A DNA stretch of 64,000 nt from Geothermobacter hydrogeniphilus (GCF_002898515.1 NZ_PPFX01000002.1:91594-155593), one strand, 5' to 3'. Counted from the first letter of the stretch, positions 11,037 to 20,080 are shown. The notes: generated by a model not told the origin, from the letters alone. Program-made: numbers and translations.

Positions 11037-12422
11037 TTAACACGAAAAAGTCGTCTTCTCAAGCAGTTTTGTCCCCTCCGCCCCCCGAACAAGCGAGCAC
11101 CGCAGCACTTTTGCACCCTCTCCCGCGACCAGCCCATGGCACCGGCGAAGACCGACAACCCAGAGAATCCGGTCCCCGACCAGCAGCGCCTGACCGGCCC
11201 GCTGTTCATGACTCAACCGGGCGGCAATGAAATAATCCTTGAGCTTGCGCTGACCGGGTGCGCCGCAAGGGTAAAAACGGTCTCCAGGACGTCGGTTCCG
11301 CAACCACAGGGGAAAACGGATTTGATCCGCGGAGAATTCAACCTCATTTTCTCCCAGGGCCCTGCCCCTTTCCGCGAAAGCCAATCGCAGAAACCGGCCG
11401 TCGGGAAGTGGGTAGACTCCCGGGGCGGCAACTTCAATCTGCCACTCGCCGGGAATTTCCGGGGGCTGCCGGCGCAGCAGCACCCGGTCGTAACGACGCG
11501 CCACCCAAAGTCCGGGCAGATCGACCGCCAACTGCGGTCGGGCGGCCTCGAGCAACCTCTCGCATGCAACCAGGTGAACTTCACCGTAGTCATCCCTGCC
11601 GCCGTACCGCCGCAGCAACTGCAGCCAGATCCTGTGCCTCAGGGCGGGATGCTGTTGCGCCAGAGAGGCCAGCGGCAGCCACGCGCCGTCGGTCTCGGAG
11701 TGAACGTGACAGTCGGCCCAGTCGTCAACCATCTGCCGCCAGTAATCCTCGTCCCGCCCCGCCCGGGAGGCCAATTCGGCCAACTTCTCAGGCGCATCCG
11801 ACTGAATTTCGCTTAATAGGGGCAGAACCTGATGACGCAGACGGTTGCGGGTCCGGGCCAGGTCACGGTTGCTGCGGTCCTCCCGCCACGTCAGTTGCCG
11901 GTCATGTAAAAAAGCCCGCAACTGATTGCGGGAGAAACCCAGCAGGGGGCGAAGAAAAGGGGGATCACATGGCGCCATGGCGGCCAGGCCGGTGGTGCCG
12001 CAACCACGCAAAATGCGAAACAGGACTGTTTCCGCCTGATCATCGCGGTGGTGACCAAGAGCAATACGGCTGCAATCGGTCCGTTCCGCCACCCGGCAAA
12101 GAAAACTGCGACGTACCCTCCTGGCAACGGCTTCGAGATTCCCGCCGGCGGCTGCGGCAGCGATATTCTCCCGTTCGACAAAGCATTGCAGGCCGAGGAG
12201 ATCGGCCTGTGAAACGACAAATCGTGCGTCCTCACCACTCTCCGGACGCAGGCCATGATCCAGGTGGGCCACAACGAGATGAAGATCCAGGGCCGGGGCC
12301 GCCAGAACAAGCAGTTGCAACAGCGCCATCGAATCGGCGCCACCGGAGCAGGCCACAACCAGCCGGGTTCCGGCGGCAAGACGACATGGCCCCTGCAGGG
12401 CGGCAAGGAATTGCTGAAACAC
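11037..12422 (-). CDS. tilS: tRNA(Ile)-lysidine synthase
   Basis: An N-type ATP-pyrophosphatase that converts C34 of the CAU-anticodon isoleucine tRNA to lysidine, switching its charging and decoding to AUA. The PP-loop SGGADS is at 26-31 and HHRDDQAETVLFRILRG follows; the C-terminal half has the TilS-specific domains. The start is uncertain. I prefer the GTG at 12422 (GAGG 6 bases upstream, 461 residues, a good fit to the family). An ATG at 12476 lies only 4 bases from the tRNA-Met 3' end, without a clear Shine-Dalgarno and with a strong hairpin inside. The gene directly follows two CAU-anticodon tRNAs. Confidence 0.92.
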   Translation of the reverse strand: MFQQFLAALQGPCRLAAGTRLVVACSGGADSMALLQLLVLAAPALDLHLVVAHLDHGLRPESGEDARFVVSQADLLGLQCFVERENIAAAAAGGNLEAVARRVRRSFLCRVAERTDCSRIALGHHRDDQAETVLFRILRGCGTTGLAAMAPCDPPFLRPLLGFSRNQLRAFLHDRQLTWREDRSNRDLARTRNRLRHQVLPLLSEIQSDAPEKLAELASRAGRDEDYWRQMVDDWADCHVHSETDGAWLPLASLAQQHPALRHRIWLQLLRRYGGRDDYGEVHLVACERLLEAARPQLAVDLPGLWVARRYDRVLLRRQPPEIPGEWQIEVAAPGVYPLPDGRFLRLAFAERGRALGENEVEFSADQIRFPLWLRNRRPGDRFYPCGAPGQRKLKDYFIAARLSHEQRAGQALLVGDRILWVVGLRRCHGLVAGEGAKVLRCSLVRGAEGTKLLEKTTFSC

Positions 12423-12440
12423 GGCAGCCTCGAAACGACG

Positions 12441-12470
12441 GCAGCCCCCTCCGAAACCGAAGGGGGCTGC
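12441..12470 (-). other. Strong hairpin between tRNA-Met and tilS
   Basis: A perfect 10-bp stem (GCAGCCCCCT / AGGGGGCTGC) with a 10-base loop starts 10 bases after the tRNA-Met CCA end. The stem is GC-rich but no T-run follows, so it may be a partial terminator, a tRNA 3' processing guard or an mRNA 5' end stabiliser for tilS. It weighs against translation starting upstream of it. Confidence 0.55.
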
Positions 12471-12479
12471 TGTCATGGT

Positions 12480-12556
12480 TGGTGGCGGTGCAGAGATTCG
12501 AACTCCGGACACTGCGGATATGAGCCGCATGCTCTAACCAACTGAGCTACACCGCC
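12480..12556 (-). tRNA. tRNA-Met (CAT), elongator
   Basis: A 77-nt cloverleaf with acceptor GGCGGTG / CACCGCC, discriminator A and encoded CCA. The anticodon stem TGCGG / CCGCA encloses the loop CTCATAT, so the anticodon is CAT. The first pair is a normal G-C, so it is not the initiator. The acceptor resembles elongator tRNA-Met rather than the lysidine-modified tRNA-Ile2, but both carry CAT and the assignment rests on overall similarity. Confidence 0.9.
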
Positions 12557-12597
12557 GTAAACTATGGTCAGCCTTCCATCCCGAAAGGCATTGATTC

Positions 12598-12674
<77 letters not shown>

Positions 12675-12686
12675 TCAGAGCTTGGG

Positions 12687-12715
12687 AATTTACTCGCCCG
12701 AAGTGGCAAAGTCAA
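12687..12715 (-). promoter_or_regulatory. Sigma70-type promoter for tRNA-fMet, tRNA-Met and tilS
   Basis: A TTGACT -35 box (12710-12715) and a TAAATT -10 box (12687-12692) are separated by exactly 17 bases. The predicted start is 5-7 bases ahead of the tRNA-fMet 5' end, typical for stable RNA units. Confidence 0.85.
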
Positions 12716-12752
12716 GATTTTTTTTCGCTCCATCCGCGCCACACACCACGGC

Positions 12753-13502
12753 TCAGCGTTTGCGCACCAGCGGTGAAAATTTTTCTTCCTTGCGCAATCG
12801 TCCGGCGGCCTTATCAGCAAGCCCGCGCTCACTGTACGGTCCGGCGTAAACCCGGTGCCAGATCCCCTTGCTGCCGAGATCGGTCCGTTTGACGAAGGTC
12901 ACATAGCCCTTGCCGGCCAACCGGTTGCGCAACGCGGTCGCCTGTTCCGCCTTCTGGAAGGAGGCGATCTGCACCACGTAACCAGGCCCCGAAACGGGTG
13001 CGGCGGAAGGCATCGTGCGCGGCGCGGGCGCAACCGGTTTCGGCACCACCGCCGGGCGGGCCTGACGAACCGGCCTGGTGGCAGCAGCCCCCTTTTCCGG
13101 GAGTGACGACGGCGCGGGTGTTGTCACCGGCGGCAGGTTGATACCACTGCCGAGCGGTTGCTCGCCGCGCGGCAGGGTGTCGTAAAAGGTCAGCTTGTCG
13201 GTCGCGCCTTCATCGGCAGCGGCCGGAGCCTGAGTTCCGGAGGACGCATCGGTCGTTGCCGCCGGGGGGGATTGTCCCGCCGCGGGAGTGGACGCCACCC
13301 CCGCTGAATTGGCTTTCGGCAGGGACAAGGGCTGATCCATCCGGACAACCGGCGACGGCTCGCGACCGCCACTGCGGCCGACCATGACCCCAAGTGAAAA
13401 ACTCGCCAGAGACACCACCAGCACCAGCAGCACCAGGATCACCGCCTGTTTACGTTCCATGCGTCGCTGCGTGCGCGAAACAACTCTCTGAGCTTGAGCC
13501 AT
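12753..13502 (-). CDS. SPOR-domain membrane protein
   Basis: A 249-residue bitopic protein. A basic N-terminal cytoplasmic part precedes one membrane segment (about 20-41). A long Pro/Ala/Thr-rich linker (about 45-165) leads to a C-terminal SPOR domain (about 171-249) beginning YVVQIASFQKAEQATALRNRL. SPOR domains bind denuded septal glycan, so a division or cell-wall role at midcell is expected, as for FtsN or DedD. No FtsN-specific essential segment can be recognised. The ATG follows GGGGAGGGGAGG. It starts 18 bases after argS, a pairing that recalls argS-ftsN in enterobacteria. Confidence 0.85.
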   Translation of the reverse strand: MAQAQRVVSRTQRRMERKQAVILVLLVLVVSLASFSLGVMVGRSGGREPSPVVRMDQPLSLPKANSAGVASTPAAGQSPPAATTDASSGTQAPAAADEGATDKLTFYDTLPRGEQPLGSGINLPPVTTPAPSSLPEKGAAATRPVRQARPAVVPKPVAPAPRTMPSAAPVSGPGYVVQIASFQKAEQATALRNRLAGKGYVTFVKRTDLGSKGIWHRVYAGPYSERGLADKAAGRLRKEEKFSPLVRKR

Positions 13503-13520
13503 GTTGCCGCCTCCCCTCCC

Positions 13521-15185
13521 CTACATCCGTTCCGGCGCGCTGACACCCAGCAGCCGCAGGGCGTTTTCGAGGACCTGGCGAACACCGTTGAACAGATAGA
13601 GTCTGGCCCGACCGGTTTCGACATCTTCACCCAACACCCGGCAACGATTGTAATAACTGTGAAACATGGCGGCGAGATCCTGCAGATAATAAATAACCCG
13701 GTGCGGCTCCAGATTGCGGGCCGCCGTCGCCAATGTTTCGGGATACTGGTACAGCATCTTGGCCAGCGCCAGTTCTTCGGCCCCGGTCAGTCGATCGACA
13801 TCGGCTTCTCCGACCCCCGGCACCTGCAATCCCTGCTCGGCCGCGTTGCGGTTGATGCTGCAGATCCGGGCATGAGCATACTGGACATAGTAGACCGGGT
13901 TGTCATTGCTCTGCTGTTTGGCCAGCTCAAGATCGAAATCGAGTTGGCTGTCGGCTCGCCGCATGAGGAAGAAGAAACGGCAGGCATCCCGGCCGACCTC
14001 GTCAACCACCTCACGCAGAGTGACAAACTGGCCGGAACGTTTCCCCATGGACACCGGTTCTCCGCCCCGAAGCAGGTTGACCATCTGAATCATCAACACC
14101 TGCAGAGCCTCCGGTTCACGCCCGAGACCGGCCAGCATCGCCTTCATACGCGGAACATAGCCATGGTGATCCGCCCCCCAGACATCGATCACCCGCGAAA
14201 AACCACGATCGAATTTTTCCATGTGGTAGGCGACATCCGAGGCAAAATAGGTCGGGCTGCCGTCGGAACGGATCAGCACCCGGTCCTTGTCATCACCGTA
14301 GTCGGTGGTCCGCAGCCAGAGGGCGCCATCCTTTTCGAAGGTCAGTCCGAGTTTTTTCAGTTTGCCCAGTTCTTCGGCCACCAGGTCACGCTCGTAGAGG
14401 GACGACTCACTGTACCAGTTGTCGAAACGGATGCCGAAACAGGCCAGATCTTCCTCAATTTTACCCAGCAACAGCTTGACGCCATAGGAGCTGCAGATCG
14501 GCACCGCCTCGGCTTCCGGCGCATCCACCAGGGCCGGCTGTTCCGCGGCCAGCGAGGCCGCAACTTCACGAATATACTCCCCCTGGTAGCCATCTTCGGG
14601 GAAATCAACGGGACAGCCGGCCTGCTCGCGCAACCGCAGCCAGATCGAACGGCCGAGCAGAGTGACCTGGTTGCCGGCGTCGTTGATATAGTATTCGCGC
14701 TGCACCTGATGCCCGGCCGCCTCCAGCAGTGAGGCCACGGCATCGCCGACCACCGCGCCGCGGCCATGGCCGATATGCAGTGGCCCGGTGGGATTGGCGC
14801 TGACGAATTCGACCTGGATCCTCTCACCACCGGCCTCAGGCGCCAATCCATAGGATCGTCCCCGGCTCAGGACCTGGTCGAGGACCGCGTACCAGCAGCC
14901 GCGTTTGAGATGAAAGTTGATGAAACCGGGGCCGGCGATCTCGACCCGTTCCCAGGGACCGTCAACCCGGCCGAGAGCCGCAATCAGGATTTCGGCGATC
15001 TTGCGCGGGGCCTTGCGCTCGGCGCGAGCCATGGTCATGGCCACATTGCTGGCGAAATCGCCATGGTCCGGGTTGCCGGGAACCTCGATGGTCCAGCCGG
15101 ACGGCAACTGGGCGGAATCGAGGGTTCCCTCGGCAAAGCAGGATTCAAGAGCGGTGACAATATGCTTTTCTAGTTGTTTTTTCAT
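13521..15185 (-). CDS. argS: Arginyl-tRNA synthetase
   Basis: A class I synthetase of 554 residues that charges tRNA-Arg. It has the N-terminal additional domain (about 5-93), the HIGH motif at 137-140 within NPTGPLHIGHGRG, a VSMGKRSGQFVTL segment in place of a canonical KMSKS loop (normal for many ArgRS), and a C-terminal DALR anticodon-binding domain ending QVLENALRLLGV. The ATG overlaps the upstream small Cys-protein gene by 4 bases, so the two are translationally coupled. Length is normal for the bacterial enzyme. Confidence 0.96.
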   Translation of the reverse strand: MKKQLEKHIVTALESCFAEGTLDSAQLPSGWTIEVPGNPDHGDFASNVAMTMARAERKAPRKIAEILIAALGRVDGPWERVEIAGPGFINFHLKRGCWYAVLDQVLSRGRSYGLAPEAGGERIQVEFVSANPTGPLHIGHGRGAVVGDAVASLLEAAGHQVQREYYINDAGNQVTLLGRSIWLRLREQAGCPVDFPEDGYQGEYIREVAASLAAEQPALVDAPEAEAVPICSSYGVKLLLGKIEEDLACFGIRFDNWYSESSLYERDLVAEELGKLKKLGLTFEKDGALWLRTTDYGDDKDRVLIRSDGSPTYFASDVAYHMEKFDRGFSRVIDVWGADHHGYVPRMKAMLAGLGREPEALQVLMIQMVNLLRGGEPVSMGKRSGQFVTLREVVDEVGRDACRFFFLMRRADSQLDFDLELAKQQSNDNPVYYVQYAHARICSINRNAAEQGLQVPGVGEADVDRLTGAEELALAKMLYQYPETLATAARNLEPHRVIYYLQDLAAMFHSYYNRCRVLGEDVETGRARLYLFNGVRQVLENALRLLGVSAPERM

Positions 15186-15364
15186 TTTTTCCCGGAAAGT
15201 TCTGAAGAATCTTCATCGGCATCCTGTGCCGACGACCTGCGCAAGGTGAGATCTTCGCTGAAATCAGGACAATGCAGGCTGACGTCACTGCCCCTATTGA
15301 ATCGTTTCAGGCAATTCGCCCGCCAGGCACAGACCAGGCAGGTTTTCTGGTTCGGACGGCTCAT
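15182..15364 (-). CDS. Small four-cysteine protein, function unknown
   Basis: A 60-residue protein with Cys at 9, 12, 18 and 32 (CLVC, ANC, HC), compatible with a small zinc or iron-sulfur site. The C-terminal third is acidic and Ser-rich and probably disordered. There is no signal peptide or membrane segment. It looks genuine: a very strong AAGGAGG site sits 5 bases before the ATG, a near-consensus promoter lies upstream, and it overlaps argS by 4 bases as the first gene of that operon. I do not recognise a named family. Candidate roles such as a regulator or chaperone for the downstream genes are speculation. Confidence 0.75.
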   Translation of the reverse strand: MSRPNQKTCLVCAWRANCLKRFNRGSDVSLHCPDFSEDLTLRRSSAQDADEDSSELSGKK

Positions 15365-15425
15365 GGGGCCTCCTTGTTCAAGACCTGAATCAGCGACGAA
15401 CTGACCCGGTTGAAACGGCAGGACA

Positions 15426-15454
15426 TGTTAGCGCTCCGTCGAGCGGGGTGTCAA
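15426..15454 (-). promoter_or_regulatory. Sigma70-type promoter for the Cys4 gene, argS and SPOR gene
   Basis: A perfect TTGACA -35 (15449-15454) lies 17 bases from CTAACA (15426-15431), or 18 from TAACAT. The predicted start near 15419 gives a leader of about 55 bases before the ATG at 15364. ftsB, the preceding gene, reads in the same direction toward lower coordinates and has already ended at 15479. Confidence 0.8.
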
Positions 15455-15478
15455 GGCAGCCGACCCGTCCCCTGACGA

Positions 15479-15814
15479 TCATTTTTCCGCTGCAGTCCCC
15501 GTCTTTCCGGTTGGCGGAAACTGATAGACCAGCTCATCCGGACGAACCATCCCGAGTTTTCGCCTTGCCAGGTCCTCGATTGTGCGCCGATCATTTTTCA
15601 ACGCTTCGATTTCCCGCCGCAGATGGCGGTTCTCATCACGCAACTGCCCCACCTTGATCCGCAGTTCCTGGCGCTGCTGGTACCCCTTCCACAGACGCAG
15701 CACGCCGTTGTCACCCAACAGGGCGAAACCGGCCAGCAGCAGTAGCGGAAGCAACCACCAAAGGGGAAAGCGGAAACGCCGGCGAAATGAAAACGGTTCA
15801 GTCATGACTGTCAC
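15479..15814 (-). CDS. ftsB: Septum formation initiator family protein (FtsB/DivIC)
   Basis: A 111-residue bitopic protein. A basic N-terminus precedes a membrane segment (about 17-34, FPLWWLLPLLLLAGFALLG), then a leucine-zipper-like coiled coil (about 42-80) and the short conserved ARRKLGMVRPDELVYQF motif of the FtsB/DivIC family. FtsB forms the FtsQLB divisome complex. The GTG at 15814 overlaps the lptD stop (GTGA); an ATG three codons further in (15805) is the alternative, and neither has a clear Shine-Dalgarno. FtsL and FtsQ are not nearby. Confidence 0.88.
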   Translation of the reverse strand: MTVMTEPFSFRRRFRFPLWWLLPLLLLAGFALLGDNGVLRLWKGYQQRQELRIKVGQLRDENRHLRREIEALKNDRRTIEDLARRKLGMVRPDELVYQFPPTGKTGTAAEK

Positions 15815-17922
15815 GGCTGCGTTGCGAGCGGTTCCCTGCGCGACCCGCTACGCCCCAGCCCGCTCAAGGAAAAGGAGAAGAGATACTCGGTATCATCACG
15901 GCGGTCACGATAGGTAAAATAAAGACTCCAGCATTGGGAACGATATTCCAGATCAACAACCTTTTCCAGGCTCCCGCCGCCGCCGGAAAAATTGTAGCGT
16001 TGCTGATAATTGACATAGAGCGGTTTCAAAACAGAGAGATCAATTTCAGCACGGGCGTAATCAACCGTCCCTTCGCGATAACGATAACCGATCTGCAGTC
16101 CATTGCCACGGCCGTCACGATAACGACCATCGACATTGAAGGTGGTGAAGCCACGTGTATCCCGATTGGGATCGAACCGCGCGTCGATATCAAGCAGGCT
16201 TTTGCGGGTCGGCCGCAGAATCAGTTCGCTGCGCAGAGACGAAAAGGGCCGCCGCTCATCAACCGGGTTGAGCAGCTCCCGCCGTGACTCTCCGATATCG
16301 TACTCCTGTGTGAGACGCAGATAAAGGAATTCATGGTAAACGGGGTCGGCGCCGGGCGATTCAATCCGGGCAACCAGCCGATTGGTGAGACCGTAGCTGA
16401 GACGGTTGACCGCTTCGATCCGGTCGAGAGAATCGAACTCCGGCAGATGTGACTGATCCTCGTCAGGAACGAAAGTATAAGCCAGATCGGTTTCAATGCT
16501 GTGTCGAATCCGGGTCACCAGTTTTCCCGACAACGGAAAAACCCGGTAAAGGGTGGTCGAAATGCGGGTTTTGAAATCATAGATGCCGCTGTCTTCGTAC
16601 CCCGGCCCTTCTTTGGACGTCCAGTAATGGCTGCGGGTATAGCCTATTTCCGGCTGGATCTCGATGATGTCCCCCGGCTGCCAGACCACCGACAGCGCCG
16701 GCCGCCCCTGCAACCGTTCCCCCTTGAGGCCTCTCCGCCGCCAGAAGTAGGTACTTGCCCCGGCAAATTCCGCGTAGACGGGCAAGGAACCAAGCCGCTG
16801 CTGCATGGCTTCGAAACGAACCTCGGGGAGTCGCTGCAGGGTCTGGTCGTTATTTTTCTGCAGGTCCTTGGTGTACTTGACCTGGGTCGTCAGATTGAAC
16901 TTGTTCCAGTTGCGGTTGACACTGATTGTCGTATCAACCTTGTCCTTGTTGTACTCCCCGGAGACCTTGCCGAAATCTTCGAAATAGTCACGACTGCTGA
17001 CATACTCGGCATCGGCTTTCAACCGCCACTGATACGGCAGCATGCCGTCGTGATTCCATTTGCCGGCATAGCGGCTGTCAGCCCCCTTGACCCCGTTGAT
17101 ATGGTAGAGGTCGAGATCACCGACATTGCCGCCACTGAACACGTAACGATATTCCGCCCCTTTGCCGAGGCCGAGATCGGAGAGCCAGTCAAGGTAAAAA
17201 GTGGCATCCTGGTTACGGGCGATGGCCCAGTAGAAGGGGATCGAAATCTGGGTGCCCCGTTTCTGCGAATAACCCCCACTCGGTATCAGGAACCCGCTTT
17301 CACGTTTCTGTTTGACCGGGTAAATCAGGTAGGGCGTGTAGAGGATCGGGATATCGCGCAGATAGAAAACCGCATCGTGCCCCTTGGCGTAACCATCGAC
17401 AGTTACCTCCAGGTCGCGGGCCGAGAAATGCCAGTCGGGGTTGTCACCGTCACAGGTGGTAAAACTTCCGCGGGTGAGAAGGTAGGTTTTCTGGTCGATC
17501 TTCTCAATCTCCTCACCGGCAACATGAAAGTTCTGCTCCCGGATCAGTAATTTCCCCTTTTCCAGGCGACCTCGGCCGGAACGAAGGTTGAGTCGTAGTG
17601 ACTCGCCCTGGACCTCTCCTTCCGGGCTGCTGATGCTCACCTTGCCGCTGGCCGTGACCTCCGTCGTCTGCGGATTGACCCTGACCGACTCGGAACGCAG
17701 CGTTATCGGACCGGACGTGATACGTACCGCGCCGTCCGCCTGGTAGGTTCCGCTCTGCTGGTCAAACTCCAGCCGGTCGGCCTCGATGTCGATGGGCTGG
17801 TTTTTCAACTGATCAAGGGCGCCGACAGCCGACACAGTCTCCTCCGATTGAGGATCGGCGGCCGCCACGGGACGACCGGGCAACAGCGACAGCAAAAAAA
17901 GCAGCAGCAGAACCGAACGCAT
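15811..17922 (-). CDS. lptD: LPS-assembly outer membrane protein LptD
   Basis: A 703-residue outer membrane translocon component that inserts LPS with LptE. A signal peptide spans 1-22 (MRSVLLLLFLLSLLPG then PVAAA). An OstA-type beta-jellyroll domain follows (about 36-150: IDIEADRLEFDQQSGTY, VRITSGPITLRSE), and a long beta-barrel occupies the rest. I see just two cysteines, one in FTTCDGD near residue 155 and one near the C-terminus in SQCWSLYF, able to form one domain-barrel disulfide. The ATG at 17922 has GAGGGT upstream and lies 8 bases after the folC stop; a TTG at 17937 would add five residues ahead of the signal. It shows that the organism has an LPS outer membrane. Confidence 0.92.
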   Translation of the reverse strand: MRSVLLLLFLLSLLPGRPVAAADPQSEETVSAVGALDQLKNQPIDIEADRLEFDQQSGTYQADGAVRITSGPITLRSESVRVNPQTTEVTASGKVSISSPEGEVQGESLRLNLRSGRGRLEKGKLLIREQNFHVAGEEIEKIDQKTYLLTRGSFTTCDGDNPDWHFSARDLEVTVDGYAKGHDAVFYLRDIPILYTPYLIYPVKQKRESGFLIPSGGYSQKRGTQISIPFYWAIARNQDATFYLDWLSDLGLGKGAEYRYVFSGGNVGDLDLYHINGVKGADSRYAGKWNHDGMLPYQWRLKADAEYVSSRDYFEDFGKVSGEYNKDKVDTTISVNRNWNKFNLTTQVKYTKDLQKNNDQTLQRLPEVRFEAMQQRLGSLPVYAEFAGASTYFWRRRGLKGERLQGRPALSVVWQPGDIIEIQPEIGYTRSHYWTSKEGPGYEDSGIYDFKTRISTTLYRVFPLSGKLVTRIRHSIETDLAYTFVPDEDQSHLPEFDSLDRIEAVNRLSYGLTNRLVARIESPGADPVYHEFLYLRLTQEYDIGESRRELLNPVDERRPFSSLRSELILRPTRKSLLDIDARFDPNRDTRGFTTFNVDGRYRDGRGNGLQIGYRYREGTVDYARAEIDLSVLKPLYVNYQQRYNFSGGGGSLEKVVDLEYRSQCWSLYFTYRDRRDDTEYLFSFSLSGLGRSGSRREPLATQP

Positions 17923-17930
17923 CGATACCC

Positions 17931-19223
17931 TCAACAATCCGAAGAAACAGTCAATACATAGTTATCGGCGCGACACAGTTCTGTCCGCGCCTCGGCGACC
18001 AGGAACAGGGAGCCGGCCACCAGCACCCCCTTCTCACTGCCGGGGCTTTCAAGGGCCGCCCGCAACGCCTCGGCAACCGAAGCAAAAACATCCGCGGGCA
18101 GACCGGAGGCCCGGAGGTGTTCGACGATCTCCCGGGGCGCAACGCTCGGCTGGCCGGCCAGGGGAGCGATGCAGCAGGAGCGGCAGAAGGGGGCCAGCAG
18201 CGAGAGGATTTCGCCGCAGTCCTTGTCCGCCTTGAATGCCGTAACCAGAACCAGTTCGTCCAGTCCCTCGGCAGCGAGATAGTCGGCCAGGCTGCGGGCA
18301 CCGGCAGGGTTGTGGGCACCATCGAGCAGAACCGGCCCCCGTCCCCGCCAGAGTTCAATCCGACCGGGCCAGGTCAGTCTCTTCAGGGCGGCGGAAAAGA
18401 GGCGAGGGTCAAGAGCACAGCCCATTTCAGTCAGTTGTTCAGCAGCCGCCAGGGCGAGTCCGAGGTTGTCACACTGGTGGGCGCCGGGCAGGGCCTGCGG
18501 CAAGTCAGTCAGCCGCCAGTTGCGACCGGAGAAATGGATGCTTCGCGGGGAACAGGACGCGACCCGCCAATCCACCCCGGCAATGCGCAATGGGGCGGCA
18601 AGACGCACGGCGCGCTGCAGGACAACCCGCATCGCCTCGGGAGTCTGCCGGGCACTGAGGACCGGCACTGACGGTTTCATGATTCCCGCCTTTTCCATAG
18701 CAATCGCCGTCAATCCTTCCCCCAGGTAGGCCTGGTGATCAAGGGCGATCGGTGTCAGCAGACAAAGCTGCGGATGCACCGCATTGGTGGCGTCAAGCCG
18801 CCCGCCGAGACCGGTTTCGAGGACCACCCAGTCGACCCGGCAACGCTGAAAATAGAGCAGCGCCAGCACCGTCGTAAACTCGAAGAAGGTGACCGGAATG
18901 CCGACCGCGACTGACTTCAACTCCGCCGTCAGTGCCGCGACTTCGGACTCCGGGATCGGCGTCCCCGCGATCTGGATGCGTTCGGTAAAGGAATGCAGAT
19001 GGGGCGAGGTATACAGCCCGACCCTCAGGCCGCTGCTGCCGAGCAGGGCGGCAAGGGCACAGGCGGTCGAACCCTTGCCGTTGGTTCCGGCGAGGTGCAC
19101 GATTGACAGCGAATGCTGCGGATTCCCCACCCGCCTCAGCAGTTCCTTAACATTGTCAAGCCCGAGCTTGATGCCGAACTGCTGCAGGCCGTAGAGGTAA
19201 TCCAGGCTGCGGCGGTAATCCAC
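17931..19223 (-). CDS. folC: Folylpolyglutamate synthase / dihydrofolate synthase
   Basis: A 430-residue Mur-ligase-like ATPase that adds glutamate to dihydropteroate and to folates. The P-loop segment HLAGTNGKGSTACALAALL is near residue 43, followed by LYTSPHLHSFTERIQI and the central TPIALDHQAYLG, and the C-terminal domain has DGAHNPAGARSL. The GTG at 19223 starts 3 bases after the accD stop and matches the family N-terminus (YRRSLDYLYGLQ). The accD-folC pair is common in proteobacteria. Together with folP it gives two folate genes in this window, in separate operons. Confidence 0.95.
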   Translation of the reverse strand: MDYRRSLDYLYGLQQFGIKLGLDNVKELLRRVGNPQHSLSIVHLAGTNGKGSTACALAALLGSSGLRVGLYTSPHLHSFTERIQIAGTPIPESEVAALTAELKSVAVGIPVTFFEFTTVLALLYFQRCRVDWVVLETGLGGRLDATNAVHPQLCLLTPIALDHQAYLGEGLTAIAMEKAGIMKPSVPVLSARQTPEAMRVVLQRAVRLAAPLRIAGVDWRVASCSPRSIHFSGRNWRLTDLPQALPGAHQCDNLGLALAAAEQLTEMGCALDPRLFSAALKRLTWPGRIELWRGRGPVLLDGAHNPAGARSLADYLAAEGLDELVLVTAFKADKDCGEILSLLAPFCRSCCIAPLAGQPSVAPREIVEHLRASGLPADVFASVAEALRAALESPGSEKGVLVAGSLFLVAEARTELCRADNYVLTVSSDC

Positions 19224-19226
19224 CGC

Positions 19227-20078
19227 TCAGCTCTTGGTGAAGATCCGCAGGATCTGCGCCAGGCGTGCCTTCATTTCCTGGCGCTGGACAATCATGTCGA
19301 CCATGCCGTGTTCAAGTAGAAATTCGGAGCGTTGAAACCCGTCCGGAAGCTGTTGGCGGATGGTCTGTTCAATGACCCGCGGACCGGCAAAACCGATCAG
19401 CGCCTTCGGTTCAGCCATATTGATGTCGCCGAGCATGGCAAAGCTCGCCGTCACGCCACCGGTGGTCGGATCGGTAAGAACTGAAATAAATGGAACACCT
19501 TCGGCCTTGAGCTTGGCCAGCACGGCGCTGGTCTTGGCCATCTGCATCAGGGAGAGAATGCTCTCCTGCATCCGCGCGCCACCGGACGAAGAAAAGATAA
19601 TGACCGGGCACTTCAACTCCAGCCCCTTCTCCATGATCCGGGTGATTTTCTCGCCCACCACCGAACCCATGCTGCCGCCCATGAAGCTGAAATCAAAGAC
19701 TCCGACGGCGACCGGCAGACCCTCGATGGCGCCCGTTCCACAGACAATGGCATCCCCCCCCCCGGCCTTGGCCAGGGCGGCCTTGATGCGTTCCTTGTAT
19801 TTCTTCGAGTCCTTGAAACCGAGAAAATCAACCGACTGCATGCCAGCATCGACCTCCTCGAAGGAACCGCCGTCAAGCACCAGGTCGATCCGCGCCCGCG
19901 CGGAAATGCGGAAATGGTAATCGCATTTCGGGCAGACGTTCAGATTGCGCTCGATCTCCTTGGTATAGATGATCTCATCGCAGTTTTTACACTTGGTCCA
20001 GACACCTTCGGGCATCTGAACCTTTTTCGCCTCAACCGCCCCGGTCAGGGGCTTTTTCTTTCTCTTGAACCAGGCCAT
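19227..20078 (-). CDS. accD: Acetyl-CoA carboxylase carboxyltransferase subunit beta
   Basis: A 283-residue subunit that forms, with AccA, the transferase making malonyl-CoA. The N-terminal zinc ribbon has Cys30, Cys33, Cys49 and Cys52. The carboxyltransferase core includes FDFSFMGGSMGSVVGEKITR and the oxyanion-hole segment SSSGGARMQESILSLMQM. The ATG at 20078 has GCGAGGT upstream. The gene is 2 bases from the MBL gene and 3 from folC, in one operon. accA is not in the window. Confidence 0.96.
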   Translation of the reverse strand: MAWFKRKKKPLTGAVEAKKVQMPEGVWTKCKNCDEIIYTKEIERNLNVCPKCDYHFRISARARIDLVLDGGSFEEVDAGMQSVDFLGFKDSKKYKERIKAALAKAGGGDAIVCGTGAIEGLPVAVGVFDFSFMGGSMGSVVGEKITRIMEKGLELKCPVIIFSSSGGARMQESILSLMQMAKTSAVLAKLKAEGVPFISVLTDPTTGGVTASFAMLGDINMAEPKALIGFAGPRVIEQTIRQQLPDGFQRSEFLLEHGMVDMIVQRQEMKARLAQILRIFTKS

Positions 20079-20080
20079 GG

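Noticed and set aside
12423..12530. N-terminal extension of tilS to 12530 or 12476
   Set aside because: The upstream frame runs through the tRNA-Met gene, and the ATG at 12476 lies 4 bases after the tRNA end without a ribosome site and ahead of a strong hairpin.
12480..12556. tRNA-Ile2 (CAT, lysidine-modified) as the identity of the second CAT tRNA beside tilS
   Set aside because: The acceptor GGCGGTG and overall sequence look like elongator tRNA-Met; the link to tilS alone is not evidence. A covariance-model scan would settle it.
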